Source: Tildeniella nuda ZEHNDER 1965/U140 (GTDB lineage: Bacteria > Cyanobacteriota > Cyanobacteriia > Leptolyngbyales > Leptolyngbyaceae). From it: a stretch of DNA of 64,000 nucleotides. The notes below the pieces were generated by a model. It had not been told where the DNA came from and ran no database searches. It saw nothing but the letters and a program-made list of their open reading frames with translations. The position numbers and the translations under genes are program-made. Within the stretch, counting starts at the first letter, position 1; each line of letters starts with the position of its first letter. Shown here piece after piece: positions 8,424-19,673 of the stretch. The stretch covers positions 62,001 through 126,000 of the forward strand of contig JAHHIG010000001.1 of the NCBI GenBank assembly GCA_019358895.1. Reading direction: 5' to 3'.

Positions 8424-9167
8424 CTACTTCCGGCTTGATGCTGAGGTGAGCGATCGCTGCTTAGTGGGAATCTCACGATAACGGCGTTTCCAGATCTCAA
8501 GGCTCAGGATGCAGGCAACGAGCCAAACAGTGCCAGCAGCATAGCCAGCGGCAATATCGGTGGGCCAGTGAACGCCGAAGTAAAGGCGACTAAACCCGAT
8601 CGCACATACAAGCAAGACTGTAACAGTGACGATCGCGCTACGCCAGCGTGGCACATGCGTTGCCAGTAAGTAACCGATGATGCCGAAAACGACTACAGAC
8701 ATCATGGCGTGACCGCTGGGGAAGCTATAGAAATTAACTTCAACCGTGCGCTGCCACAGCTCTGGACGTGAACGTGCAAACAGTGCTTTCAGCACAATGT
8801 TGAGACCGAGTGCACCGATCGCCGCAATCGCCAGGGTGACTGTTTCTGCTTGTCGTTTGCGCCAGAGCAAAAACGCTGCCAACAGCAAACTTGCTACTAG
8901 CAGCACTGAGGGATTGCCGAGATTGGTAATGACCAGCATGAGTCGATCGAGGGGTAGCGTGTGCCATTGTCGAATCGCTATTAGGATCCGAGTATCGATC
9001 GACTGCGTTTCTTGCTCTAAAACCTCCTCTGCAATCTCGTAAAAGCCCCACAGGGCAAATATGGCAATCAGCAGACCAATGAAACGAACCGTCGTCAGCA
9101 ACGGCAGGATTCGAGATCCAACACGCTCTCTCCAAACACGAAGAATTCTCCGACTTAGCTCATACAT
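8424..9167 (-). CDS. PAP2-family membrane phosphatase
   Basis: A 247-residue integral membrane protein with about six helices. All three PAP2 motifs are present: K-x6-RP as KALFARSRP (about 126-134), PSGH (about 148-151) and SR-x5-H-x3-D as SRLYFGVHWPTD (about 193-204). Members dephosphorylate phosphatidic acid, undecaprenyl pyrophosphate or similar lipid phosphates at the membrane face; which one applies here is not clear. The first 25 residues are basic and cytoplasmic. It is on the same strand as the ABC ATPase, but a repeat tract separates them. Confidence 0.92.
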   Translation of the reverse strand: MYELSRRILRVWRERVGSRILPLLTTVRFIGLLIAIFALWGFYEIAEEVLEQETQSIDTRILIAIRQWHTLPLDRLMLVITNLGNPSVLLVASLLLAAFLLWRKRQAETVTLAIAAIGALGLNIVLKALFARSRPELWQRTVEVNFYSFPSGHAMMSVVVFGIIGYLLATHVPRWRSAIVTVTVLLVCAIGFSRLYFGVHWPTDIAAGYAAGTVWLVACILSLEIWKRRYREIPTKQRSLTSASSRK

Positions 9168-9351
9168 TGGGATTCAAGGTGCAGTGATACCTTTCTTAAA
9201 CAGGTTGTAAACAGTCATACTGCCACCAGTCTATCGATCCGGAGTTTGAAATGTCTCAGATGTCAGCAAAAGATGGTATCTGCACACTCTAAACTAAAGG
9301 CTGTAGTCGTCGATCGCTGCCCCTAGATGATTGCTGACCTTGAAGGCACCC

Positions 9352-9585
9352 TCAGAGCAACTGCTCCCATGCCACTGCAATAACTTCGCTTAACCAGCGT
9401 CGCTGTTCAGAATCAAGCAAAGCGTCATCTGCTAGAACCTCGGCTGTTAGCTCTTCGATCGATTGACCATTAGACCGCGCCACATCAACGACCCCAACGA
9501 TCGCGGCTGCAATCAGTTCCTCATCGACAAACTTTTGTCGAAGGGCATCACCTTCTGGTGTAAACGCTGAAATAGGATAGTTCAT
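9352..9585 (-). CDS. Conserved small hypothetical protein
   Basis: A 77-residue acidic, probably helical protein (MNYPISAFTPEGDALRQKF start). It has no membrane segment, cysteine pair or known motif. Normal codon usage and an ATG start suggest it is real. I do not recognise a function. It is transcribed towards the PAP2 gene. Confidence 0.6.
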   Translation of the reverse strand: MNYPISAFTPEGDALRQKFVDEELIAAAIVGVVDVARSNGQSIEELTAEVLADDALLDSEQRRWLSEVIAVAWEQLL

Positions 9586-9742
9586 GGCAGATTCAATATT
9601 GTGACGAATGCAGGCAGCCCCAAGAGATTTATGAGAGACTTGTAAAGTTTATTAAGCTCATAATGTGACTTGAAGTTTAGCGCACTTTGGCAATGCTTAT
9701 CCTCGTCTTCTTGAGTAGTTCATTAAAGCTTGGCTCCCCTAA

Positions 9743-11923
9743 ATGAAGGAAGTTCTTTATCTGGAAGTCCCTACCCCCGACGTAGAGGCTGTCAAACTCT
9801 GGTTGCAGCAGGAGTTTAAACCCCGATCGGGTGTAAAAGTCGTTGGCAGCAGTGGCATTCACTTAACGTTCCCCCAAGCGACAGTTCCGGCAATCCATAG
9901 GGCGGAAACTCAGGCAGGGGAAGCCGTTGCGCTAGTAATTTTTGTCTGGTCGCTCCAACGCACAACGTATCTCAAGGTTTTTCGGTGGTCAGAGCAGCCA
10001 GTGCCTCAAGAAAAAAGCTTGCTAGAGCAGCTTACACAGGCTTTACGCGATCGCTTTCCCAATCAGTATCCTCAACCGCCCGCGATCGACCTCTCTCGCC
10101 AATCTATTTTCGATGCTCTTGCTGAGCAGTATCCGCTTACGGTCAAATATTTCCAAAGAATGCCCGATGGTGAGTACGATCTCACCCGCGTCTATTGGTG
10201 GGAGCAGCGCTGGCGTGAGGGTGTGCAGAATCCGCAACAGCCTCGACAAGTTGTGTTTAGGGGAAGAGGGCAGAGCAGTCAGCAGTCAGCGGTCAGCGGT
10301 CAGCGGTCAGACTCAACCGTACAGCCCCATCCCCCCATCTCCCTATCTCCTCATTCCCTCACCCCTCACCCCTCACCCTCCTACGACCTGATCTACATCG
10401 GCGGTGCGCTCGGTGTCATTCACGCAGCGGTAATGGCAAAATTGGGCTATCGGGTGCTGCTGTTAGAACGCTTGCCATTTGGCAAAATGAATCGGGAGTG
10501 GAATATCTCGCGTAGTGAGTTCCAGAGCCTGATCAACCTGGGGTTGTTTACTCCCAATGAGTTTGAAAGCGTCATCGCCAGAGAGTATGTAGACGGGTTT
10601 CACAAATTCTTTGATGCCAATAATCCACCAGAGTCAAAGGCACCTGTACTGCACACGCCGACGGTGTTGAATGTGGGGCTGGATGCTGAAAAGCTGCTGC
10701 GAACCTGTGGCGAGAAGTTGCGGAGCTATGGCGGTGAGATTTGGGATGAAACGGAATTTACCCGTGTTGAAGTCGATCGCTCACAGGTAACGGTTCACGC
10801 TAAGCACCTACCAACAGAAGCGCTGCGATCGGTGAGCGGACGGCTGCTAGTTGATGCGATGGGGACAGCTTCTCCGATCGCGTGGCAGCTTAACGGTGGG
10901 CGCGCCTTCGATAGCGTCTGTCCAACCGTTGGGGCAGTGATTGCTAGCGGCTTTGAACCAGGCGTATGGGATGCTCGCTATGGCGATGTGCTCAATAGTC
11001 ACGGCGACATCTCACGAGGGCGACAGCTCATCTGGGAACTGTTTCCAGCCGATGGCGAAGAACTCACCTTTTACCTGTTCCACTATCACCAGGTGCATCC
11101 TGACAATCCTGGTTCGCTGCTGGAGATGTACGAGGACTTTTTCACAATTTTGCCGGAGTATCGGCGCTGTGACATGGACAAGCTGGTCTGGAAGAAGCCA
11201 ACGTTTGGCTATATCCCAGGGCACTTTACGACGGGTAGGGGCGATCGACTGGTTGCATTCGATCGCCTCATTGCATTGGGTGATGCCGCATCCTTGCAGT
11301 CACCGCTAATCTTCACAGGCTTTGGTTCACTAGTGCGGAACCTACCCCGCCTGACCCATCTACTCGACACAGCGCTGAAGCATGATCTGCTGAGCGTCCA
11401 ACACTTAAATCAAATTCGTGCGTACCAGAGTAACGTGGCTGTTACCTGGCTGTTTTCTAAGGGCATGATGGTACCAACCGGGCGAAACCTGCCGCCCGAA
11501 AGGGTCAACGCGATGCTCAATACCTTCTTTGGCATTTTGGCAGACCAGCCACCCGCGATCGCCGAAGCCTTCATTAAAGACCGAGTTGATTGGCTAACCT
11601 TTAACCGCATGGCGCTGACTGCCGCCTGGAAAAACCCAAAGCTGTTGCTATGGATCTGGGATATGGCAGGAGCAGTCGCGTTTGGGCGCTGGCTGGGCAG
11701 CTACTTCGACTTTACCATCACTGCCTTTGTGAGCAGCCTCGTGAGGGGGTGGTTCCCCGCGTTCTTGCGTCAAAGCCAGCCGTGGCTAGAAACTAGCTTT
11801 CCAGGCTTCTGGCTATGGTTGTTGACGCAAAGCTACACATTAACTGACGGTGTTGGACGACCGCAGACACCGCAGCCTGAAACCATTGAAACGGTGGAAG
11901 AGCAAACCCATGCATCGGTCTAG
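9743..11923 (+). CDS. cruA: FAD-dependent lycopene cyclase, CruA/CruP family
   Basis: A 726-residue flavoprotein. After an N-terminal domain of about 175 residues, a dinucleotide fold begins at LIYIGGALGVIHA with the acidic strand end VLLLER. It is followed by NREWNISR, a signature of the CruA/CruP lycopene cyclases that form carotenoid rings at the thylakoid membrane. Further FAD contacts are LVDAMGTASPIA and LIALGDAASLQSPLIFTGFG. Length favours CruA over the shorter CruP, but the two cannot be separated with certainty. Odd feature: an in-frame block of heptamer repeats (about residues 175-213) separates the N-terminal and FAD domains. The ATG at 9743 lacks a strong ribosome site. Confidence 0.8.
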   Translation: MKEVLYLEVPTPDVEAVKLWLQQEFKPRSGVKVVGSSGIHLTFPQATVPAIHRAETQAGEAVALVIFVWSLQRTTYLKVFRWSEQPVPQEKSLLEQLTQALRDRFPNQYPQPPAIDLSRQSIFDALAEQYPLTVKYFQRMPDGEYDLTRVYWWEQRWREGVQNPQQPRQVVFRGRGQSSQQSAVSGQRSDSTVQPHPPISLSPHSLTPHPSPSYDLIYIGGALGVIHAAVMAKLGYRVLLLERLPFGKMNREWNISRSEFQSLINLGLFTPNEFESVIAREYVDGFHKFFDANNPPESKAPVLHTPTVLNVGLDAEKLLRTCGEKLRSYGGEIWDETEFTRVEVDRSQVTVHAKHLPTEALRSVSGRLLVDAMGTASPIAWQLNGGRAFDSVCPTVGAVIASGFEPGVWDARYGDVLNSHGDISRGRQLIWELFPADGEELTFYLFHYHQVHPDNPGSLLEMYEDFFTILPEYRRCDMDKLVWKKPTFGYIPGHFTTGRGDRLVAFDRLIALGDAASLQSPLIFTGFGSLVRNLPRLTHLLDTALKHDLLSVQHLNQIRAYQSNVAVTWLFSKGMMVPTGRNLPPERVNAMLNTFFGILADQPPAIAEAFIKDRVDWLTFNRMALTAAWKNPKLLLWIWDMAGAVAFGRWLGSYFDFTITAFVSSLVRGWFPAFLRQSQPWLETSFPGFWLWLLTQSYTLTDGVGRPQTPQPETIETVEEQTHASV
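10267..10381. repeat. Heptamer repeats inside the lycopene cyclase gene
   Basis: First, AGCAGTC/AGCGGTC units (about 10273-10310) match the GCTGACC family used between genes elsewhere. Then comes a C-rich run with repeated TCACCCC units (about 10355-10378). The whole block keeps the reading frame and encodes a Ser/Gln then Pro/His/Ser linker. Confidence 0.75.
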
Positions 11924-11990
11924 GGTTCGTTTGTCCCTCTACCTTCTACCCCTTACTGGAAAACCCCATTGAGCCGATCGCAGACGAATT

Positions 11991-13829
11991 CTAGCGTTTG
12001 GGAAATGTGGGTAGGTCTACAGCCGCTAATGAGGCTAGCTTTTTGGTGGCGCGAAGGGGATACACGATCGGAGAGGGTGCTACCGTCGCAAAGGGCGCTG
12101 ACATGGACTCAGCATGGCTGGAAACGCTCACTGTCTGCTGATTTACCGTCTGCTGACTCACTGTCTGCTGACTCACAGAACTGAGCGCCAGCAGCTTAGC
12201 TGGACTCTGAGTTGCTTTTTCAGATACCACTCTCTCAGGTAGTGCTTTTTCAGGTGCAACTGATTGCGGTCTGCTGGCTTTTTCCAAGCGATCGCGCCAC
12301 GTCCAGGCAGCGATCGGTTGAATGCTGGTGCCACTGACAGGGTCTAAATCCAGCGCGTCGTTTACACAGGTTGGCTCTACGACTGACGTAACCTTGCTAC
12401 TTTCGACCTTGTTTGGAGGATCGATCAATGCTGCCAGGTTATCCCAAAGTGGATCGGTCGTGCGATCGTCAGGCAACGCTAAAGTCGAGACGTTGTCGAT
12501 CGCGCTGGCGTTCGGCGGCACAGCATCTTCCTGTTGACTCACGGCTTCAGTCACTTGAGGAGATTCTGTTGCCCAGCCTGTAGACTCAGTCGAGACTAAC
12601 TTATCTGGACTGGACTCATCAGATGGTGTCGCGTCAGCAGGGACAGTTCCTGTGCCTAAAAAAGGACTTCGATCGAAAATTGGCTCTGCCTGAAGCGCAT
12701 CAGTTGTAGATGCCTGGTGCTCAGCGTTAGCGGGAAAGATGAGCTGCATCAACTGCGTGACAAACTCTGGATCGTCAGAGTCGAGCAGGGCTGATGGGTC
12801 AGCAGGAGTCGGAAGCGTGTCTTGAAGTCCGCTGCTTTCATTGCTCTCAACTGACAGCCCATTCAAGAGCTTAAACAGGGGTTTCGATCGCTCTGTCTGG
12901 TCTTGTTCTGGCTCGTGCGCTTGTCGAGGTAGCGACCAGGGCTTCACGGGTTGGTTTTTAGGCTTGAGTAAGGCAGTAAGAGCGTCTGGAGTTGCGGCAC
13001 TGTGATCGATCGCCATGTCAGGCATCACCTGTTGCCCGTAGGCAGTTGGCATTTCAAGACATTTTTCGAGCGCCGCTTTGAATTGCAGTGTCTGCTGCTG
13101 CTGGCGATGCAGGCGCAAGCGCAAATCCCGGCAGGCACCTTCTGCTTGTAGCACTTGCTGCACCTGTTCGTTATGGCGCTGCTGAGTCAACGCACAGTCC
13201 CGTTCTAATTGGGCGATTCGTTCCTGGCTGCTCTCCAACTGTTCGGTCAGCGTTTCGACCAAAATTTGCTGTCGTTGAGCGGCTTGGTGCGATCGCTCTA
13301 GCTCTTGCAAGAGCTGGCTCAAGCGTTCATTGATCGGCTCAAGGGTGGAAGACTTGATCACGCCTGCCGACGCTGCTGTAGTGACCGCTGCTGCCTCGGA
13401 TTGAGTTTGTGTGTGTGCTGACTCCAACTGCCATTCGATTTGCTGTTGCGCCAGATCTAGTTCCATCTGGGCAAGACGATCGCGCAAGGCAGCATTCTCA
13501 TCCTGTAACTGCTGCCGTAATGCTGCGTCGTCCGGTCTTTCAGCAGAGAACGCAAACGGAGTTGCCTGGTCGATTGCAGCGCTGCTGTAGTGAATAACCC
13601 CCTGAGAAATGAGCGTATCCTCTGCCAATCTGGGTTTTACAGGTTCTGCAAGTCTGTGCGGAATCGCATCAACACTCGTTGCTCCAGGGAAATCAATGGT
13701 TTGCCAACCTTCGCTGTTATTTGGACTCGGCACCGCAGCAGCGGCTGAATCAAGGGCAGCGCTTAACTCGACTGGCTCGGCGGGTGCGGGCGAACCAGAT
13801 TGGTCGTTGGGGCTATCAGCTTCACTCAT
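11991..13829 (-). CDS. Large coiled-coil protein of unknown function
   Basis: A 612-residue protein, acidic and disordered at the N-terminus (1-95). A strong coiled coil at about 100-260 is rich in Gln, Glu, Leu and Arg (LRQQLQDENAALRDRLAQME and similar). A long low-complexity Ser/Thr/Asp/Pro region follows. Near the C-terminus SQQTV is repeated three times, encoded by a 15-bp tandem repeat at 12133-12177. It has no signal peptide or membrane helix. I recognise no domain; a scaffold or cytoskeleton-like role is only a guess from the coiled coil. It is convergent with the lycopene cyclase gene (67 bases between stops). Confidence 0.75.
   Translation of the reverse strand: MSEADSPNDQSGSPAPAEPVELSAALDSAAAAVPSPNNSEGWQTIDFPGATSVDAIPHRLAEPVKPRLAEDTLISQGVIHYSSAAIDQATPFAFSAERPDDAALRQQLQDENAALRDRLAQMELDLAQQQIEWQLESAHTQTQSEAAAVTTAASAGVIKSSTLEPINERLSQLLQELERSHQAAQRQQILVETLTEQLESSQERIAQLERDCALTQQRHNEQVQQVLQAEGACRDLRLRLHRQQQQTLQFKAALEKCLEMPTAYGQQVMPDMAIDHSAATPDALTALLKPKNQPVKPWSLPRQAHEPEQDQTERSKPLFKLLNGLSVESNESSGLQDTLPTPADPSALLDSDDPEFVTQLMQLIFPANAEHQASTTDALQAEPIFDRSPFLGTGTVPADATPSDESSPDKLVSTESTGWATESPQVTEAVSQQEDAVPPNASAIDNVSTLALPDDRTTDPLWDNLAALIDPPNKVESSKVTSVVEPTCVNDALDLDPVSGTSIQPIAAWTWRDRLEKASRPQSVAPEKALPERVVSEKATQSPAKLLALSSVSQQTVSQQTVNQQTVSVSSHAESMSAPFATVAPSPIVYPLRATKKLASLAAVDLPTFPKR
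12133..12177. repeat. 15-bp tandem repeat, three copies
   Basis: Units starting GTCTGCTG at 12133, 12148 and 12163 repeat every 15 bases and encode SQQTV-type pentads near the C-terminus of the coiled-coil protein. Length variation at this site would stay in frame. Confidence 0.75.
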
Positions 13830-14243
13830 GGTTCTAATCCTGAAGGTGGCTCATCCTGAGGATGGAGATCTTTAGCACGTCACTGCTGCAACGCTTGTCA
13901 TTATATATTCAGCCTTCAAAGTTGCGCGACGGTTTTGTCGTCGTATTCCTTTAGGTAAGTCGTGAGGGGTTGGATCAGGTTCCAAAAAGAGGGTTTCAAA
14001 CACAAGCTTGATTGCCCGTGCTGGCTCTAATCAAGAGACAGGTTCGCCGTTAACCGACTGTTGCCCCTGGCTAACGCTGTTTCGTTGCGCTGAGTACTAT
14101 TGAGTATGAACTTTTTATGAAGGTGTGGTTTTGCTCGTCGTGTTGGCAGAGACTTTAGGTGTGCGTATCTTCCTTTAAGGGTAATTGAGGAGCGATCGGC
14201 AGTCCCTCTTTCGATCGCAAGCAGGCTGTTAAACTAAATACCC
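13830..14243. other. Divergent intergenic region before the exosortase locus
   Basis: 414 bases between the divergent coiled-coil and exosortase genes. I see no clear repeat, RNA or terminator. Promoters for both sides are expected here. Confidence 0.4.
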
Positions 14244-15119
14244 ATGATGGACTTACTCAATCGCCTCCAAAAGCCAGCCTTCTGGCTGCTTGGCACAACG
14301 GTTGCCATGATGGCGCTACATTTAACGCTGCTAAGTCGCACCAGCGATCCAGAGTTGGCGCAAGAGCTGTTTGCCACGTACACCTTGCTGTGGTTTGCGA
14401 TCGGTTTTTTGGTGTGGGAACGGCGACACGTTCTCATGCTAGACAGTGGCGCGATCGGCGGCACGATCGGCGGCGGTTTGCTGCTAGGGCTGCTGCTCCT
14501 CAGTTCAACCCTGCCCACATCAGGCTCTTTTCTCAGAGGTTTTCCGGTCGTGACAGTGCTGGGATTGGGGCTGCTTGCGTCTGGTCTGGGCGGGTTGCGT
14601 CAATATTGGAAGGAGCTACTCATCTTTGGGCTGCTAACGCTCAATCCACTTCTAAAGTTGGGCTTGGACTTGATCAATTTGCCCAGGCTCACGGCTCAGG
14701 TGGCTGCGTTTATGCTCTGGTATACCGGGTTTGATATCCGCCTTGAGGGTCTATCACTGCTGCTACCAACAGGACGTGTGGATGTCTACGGAGCCTGTTC
14801 TGGTGTCAGCAGCATGTTGCAAATGCTATACCTCTCTGTGCTGTTTGTCATGATGTTTTCGCTGCGTTCAGTGGGGCAGCAACTGTTTTCCGTGGTGCTG
14901 GCAGTCTTGATTGGGTTTCTGGTGAACGCCGCACGGGTAGCGCTGATGGCAGTGCTAGTCGCATTCTCACAAAAAAGTGCGTTTGATTACTGGCATACAG
15001 GTGACGGTTCGCTCATTTTTGCTGCGATCGCCGTGGGGCTTTTCGGCGGTTTTTGCTGGCTGGCGTTCTTACGTACTCCCCCGACGCTTCCAGATGCAGG
15101 TACCCAGTCCAATGGTTAA
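14244..15119 (+). CDS. crtA: Cyanoexosortase A
   Basis: A 291-residue protein with about eight membrane helices. The exosortase catalytic residues are all present: Cys185 in VYGACSGVSSM, Arg231 in LVNAARVALM and His251 in FDYWHTGDGSLIF. Exosortases are transpeptidases or proteases that recognise a C-terminal PEP-CTERM-type sorting tail on exported proteins and process it at the membrane, usually alongside exopolysaccharide production. The next two genes are the known companions of the cyanobacterial A subtype. No protein with a PEP-CTERM tail is visible in this window, so substrates lie elsewhere. The assignment to subtype A rests on these neighbours. Confidence 0.92.
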   Translation: MMDLLNRLQKPAFWLLGTTVAMMALHLTLLSRTSDPELAQELFATYTLLWFAIGFLVWERRHVLMLDSGAIGGTIGGGLLLGLLLLSSTLPTSGSFLRGFPVVTVLGLGLLASGLGGLRQYWKELLIFGLLTLNPLLKLGLDLINLPRLTAQVAAFMLWYTGFDIRLEGLSLLLPTGRVDVYGACSGVSSMLQMLYLSVLFVMMFSLRSVGQQLFSVVLAVLIGFLVNAARVALMAVLVAFSQKSAFDYWHTGDGSLIFAAIAVGLFGGFCWLAFLRTPPTLPDAGTQSNG

Positions 15120-15795
15120 CACGGTCTGGCAACCCGCCCGGATGACTTTGCTGGTGCTGAGTTTTGGTAGCGCCCTGTTCGTATTAGGCAGGGCGATCGT
15201 GGCTCCCAAAGCAGCCGAAACGCAGCCCTCCTACAGTCTGCCAGCGACAATCCCCTTACCTGATTGGCAAGCCACCTCTAGTGCCGTGCTGCAGCCGCTT
15301 CCAGAAGCGATCGCGGGGCAGGAGTATCAATATCGTCGGAGTGATCAGTCGCTCAAGGTCGAACTGCGCTATATGGCAGGAGACGGCGACGTGAACCGCT
15401 TTCTGTTTGTCCATACTCCCATTCGGCAGGACAACAACCGTCTTGTCTTAAAATATCAGCCCAAGCTTGGGTTTTATGGTGTGCTGCCGCATCAAGGACG
15501 TGCCTATCTGAGTGCTTGCATCAGTCCACGAGGCGAAAGCACTGTGACGGCACAGCAGTTCGTGCAAAATCTTCGCGCCCATGACCTCACACCGACCCGC
15601 GTTCTACCGTGGCTGGCTGGAAAACAGCCGCTGCTCGATCGCCGCTGTTTATGGACTCTCATGTCTGTGCCGCTTGACACTAAGGCTGACACAGCAACGC
15701 TAGACAACACTTACAAAACACTAGAAACTGCCTGGTTCTCCTGGTACCGTTGGTGGCAGCCCAACTTTCCACCCGCTGAGCGCGGCGCGGTGTAG
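15112..15795 (+). CDS. Cyanoexosortase A system-associated protein
   Basis: A 227-residue protein whose ATG at 15112 overlaps the exosortase stop, which shows translational coupling; an in-frame ATG at 15094 is an alternative. One N-terminal membrane helix (about 10-31) is followed by an extracytoplasmic domain with four cysteines. Proteins of this kind sit directly after cyanoexosortase A and resemble the EpsI-type domain fused to other exosortases. The role is presumed to be support of sorting or of the linked polysaccharide export; no catalytic motif is visible. Confidence 0.82.
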   Translation: MVNTVWQPARMTLLVLSFGSALFVLGRAIVAPKAAETQPSYSLPATIPLPDWQATSSAVLQPLPEAIAGQEYQYRRSDQSLKVELRYMAGDGDVNRFLFVHTPIRQDNNRLVLKYQPKLGFYGVLPHQGRAYLSACISPRGESTVTAQQFVQNLRAHDLTPTRVLPWLAGKQPLLDRRCLWTLMSVPLDTKADTATLDNTYKTLETAWFSWYRWWQPNFPPAERGAV

Positions 15796-15916
15796 TCTAA
15801 CCATAGCGCCTGCATGTAGGGTGGAAGAAAGCAACCAGTTCGGGTTCTTGGCGGAACGAACCCTTTTGTGGGTGTAGTGTCAACTTGCCTATCTTGTCAG
15901 AGGAGACCCCAGCGTT

Positions 15917-16594
15917 ATGGCTGAATCAACGACTGAAAATCGATCGATCCACAGATTCCGTTGGATTGGCTATGGTTTGCTCGGCTACGCCTTCATGGAT
16001 CTAGTCCAGGTGTTGTACCCGCCGAAGTTTTTAAATCCTGCTTGGGAGGTTCAGGCGATCGGCAGCCTAATTGAGCGGGTAGTTGTGCCTCTACTGGGTA
16101 TGGCACTCGTCTTTTTCGGTGAGTTTTACGATCGCAATCGACTCGAAAAAGTTCTGCTCAAGGTGCTGTCCTGGGTTTGTTTGGCGTTGGCGATCGTCTG
16201 TTTGCTGGTAATTCCCTTGGGTGTGTTCGGTACGGCTCGTTTGGATTTTCAGAACGATCAGCAAGTAAATCGACAGGCAGAACAGCAGCTTTCCCAGTTC
16301 AACAAAATCGAAAGCCAGCTCAACCAAAGCAACCCTAGTGCGATCCAGGCGCTGGCAGCAAAAGCAGGCATTCCGATCGACCCAACTAAAGAACCACAGG
16401 CGTTAAAGACCGAAATTCTTGCGCGGTTGACCACTGTTCGCGCAAAAGTCCAGACTCAGATTGAAGAGAATCGCGCTGCACAAAAGCAAACTCTTTTCAA
16501 AAACTCAATCAAATGGAATCTGGGTGCCTTGCTTGCCAGCACCCTCTTTTTTATTCTTTGGAAAAGCAGCGACTGGGCACGGAAACCGTCGTAG
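15917..16594 (+). CDS. HpsJ-like protein, exosortase A-associated
   Basis: A 225-residue membrane protein with a good ribosome site (AGAGGAGA before ATG 15917). It has helices near 16-36, 50-70 and 82-105, a Gln/Asn-rich coiled coil at about 110-190, and a final helix near 200-217. It matches the HpsJ-like family encoded beside cyanoexosortase A; HpsJ itself belongs to the hormogonium polysaccharide cluster needed for gliding motility. The gene lies 121 bases behind the associated protein on the same strand, so a three-gene unit is likely. The exact role is unknown. Confidence 0.78.
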   Translation: MAESTTENRSIHRFRWIGYGLLGYAFMDLVQVLYPPKFLNPAWEVQAIGSLIERVVVPLLGMALVFFGEFYDRNRLEKVLLKVLSWVCLALAIVCLLVIPLGVFGTARLDFQNDQQVNRQAEQQLSQFNKIESQLNQSNPSAIQALAAKAGIPIDPTKEPQALKTEILARLTTVRAKVQTQIEENRAAQKQTLFKNSIKWNLGALLASTLFFILWKSSDWARKPS

Positions 16595-16661
16595 AGTTTG
16601 CCCGTTGATTGCGATCGCCAGCACTCAACTAGCTGTGCGAAAGCAGACTGCTCCTAAAGAA

Positions 16662-16690
16662 AAAGGGACGCGTTAACGTCCCCTTTAAAG
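16662..16690 (-). terminator. Intrinsic terminator of prk
   Basis: On the minus strand the stem AAGGGGACG pairs with CGTCCCTTT around an inner TTAACG-type loop, followed by TTTTT. It lies about 40 bases after the prk stop. Its plus-strand sense could also end the HpsJ-like transcript. Confidence 0.75.
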
Positions 16691-16727
16691 GCTTGAGCAC
16701 TCATTCAAGGCGCTTGAGCGCCAACGG

Positions 16728-17732
16728 CTAGACTCTAGCCGCAATCTTGGCTTCCGTCGCCGTTAGGCGTTCATAGGTTGCCCGCATTTTTAAACCTGTC
16801 AAGACCTGGAATAAGCCCGTACCGTTGGTCGAACCAGGATATTCACGGTGATGCAGCAGTAGTTCTGTCAGTTCGCCGCTGTACTTAACCGATGTCTTGC
16901 TAAGGTGCTGCTCAATGTAGATGACTTCTTCGAGCTTGTCGAACTGTCCATCAACTTCTAGTACCGAAACGCTATGACCGTAATAAACATCCGGTCCATA
17001 GTGCATTTTGATGCCGGGATAGGAGCAGGTGAGCTTGCGACCACAAGGAACCCAGTCGATCGTAGAGCCTTCGTCGAACAAATAGGCAGGCTCAAACCCT
17101 GCCACACCATCGCGTTGAATCATTTGGACACGTAGCACCTTCCGCTCTTTATCGTCTTTGATCAGTTCGGTCGGCAAGACCTGAATCACCACATCCGCAA
17201 ATTCTTTTTGCGGGTCAATGTACGCCTTGAAGTCAGGGCGACGAGAATTAATGGCTGCTAACACGTCCTCATAGGTATGTCCGCGTTCGGACATATCGCG
17301 CTGAATCTTCCACGCAATTTTTACTTCGTCACTAATGTCGAGGTAAACGCTGAAGTCGAGCAGACTACGGACACGTTCATCATACAGAGGGTGCAAGCCT
17401 TCAATCACCACGATGTGGTTAGGCGAAACCCCTTCAGGCGGGTCGATCAGACCCGTTTCATGGTTGTAAATCGGCTTGTTGATCACTGCACCATGTTTGA
17501 GCGCTTTGATCTGCTCATACATGAGATCAAAGTTATTTGCCCGTGGGTCGAGGGCAGTGATCCCTGTCTCTTTGCGCTGCTTCCGATCCAGACTGTGGTA
17601 GTCGTCCAGGCAGATGACCGTTACGAAATCTTCCCCAAACAAATCGGTTAGTCGGCGCAGAAAGGTGGACTTACCGCACCCGGAATCTCCGGCAACGCCG
17701 ATCAGAACCACGCGGTCTGGCTTACTGGTCAT
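16728..17732 (-). CDS. prk: Phosphoribulokinase
   Basis: A 334-residue Calvin-cycle enzyme that phosphorylates ribulose 5-phosphate to the RuBisCO substrate, using ATP. The P-loop GVAGDSGCGKST (12-23) carries Cys19, and CLDDYHSLDR carries Cys41. These are the residues that form the dark-inactivating disulphide under thioredoxin and CP12 control. A second pair occurs in the WVPCGRKLTC segment. VIEGLHPLYDERVR (about 130-143) is the family segment with the catalytic-site region. The cyanobacterial length and start are normal. It is divergent from petH, with 631 bases between. Confidence 0.97.
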   Translation of the reverse strand: MTSKPDRVVLIGVAGDSGCGKSTFLRRLTDLFGEDFVTVICLDDYHSLDRKQRKETGITALDPRANNFDLMYEQIKALKHGAVINKPIYNHETGLIDPPEGVSPNHIVVIEGLHPLYDERVRSLLDFSVYLDISDEVKIAWKIQRDMSERGHTYEDVLAAINSRRPDFKAYIDPQKEFADVVIQVLPTELIKDDKERKVLRVQMIQRDGVAGFEPAYLFDEGSTIDWVPCGRKLTCSYPGIKMHYGPDVYYGHSVSVLEVDGQFDKLEEVIYIEQHLSKTSVKYSGELTELLLHHREYPGSTNGTGLFQVLTGLKMRATYERLTATEAKIAARV

Positions 17733-19605
<1,873 letters not shown>

Positions 19606-19640
19606 CGATCGACGACGGCAATCATTCGCCATGCCGACAA

Positions 19641-19673
19641 AGCAGATGGATCTGTAGATCCGTCTGCTTTTTT
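19641..19673 (+). terminator. Intrinsic terminator of petH
   Basis: The stem AGCAGATGGATC (19641-19652) pairs with GATCCGTCTGCT (19657-19668) with one T-G wobble and a TGTA loop, followed by six T residues. It lies 36 bases after the petH stop. Confidence 0.9.

Noticed and set aside
8294-8500. N-terminal extension of the ABC ATPase
   Set aside because: It is translated heptamer repeat and would overlap the PAP2 gene.
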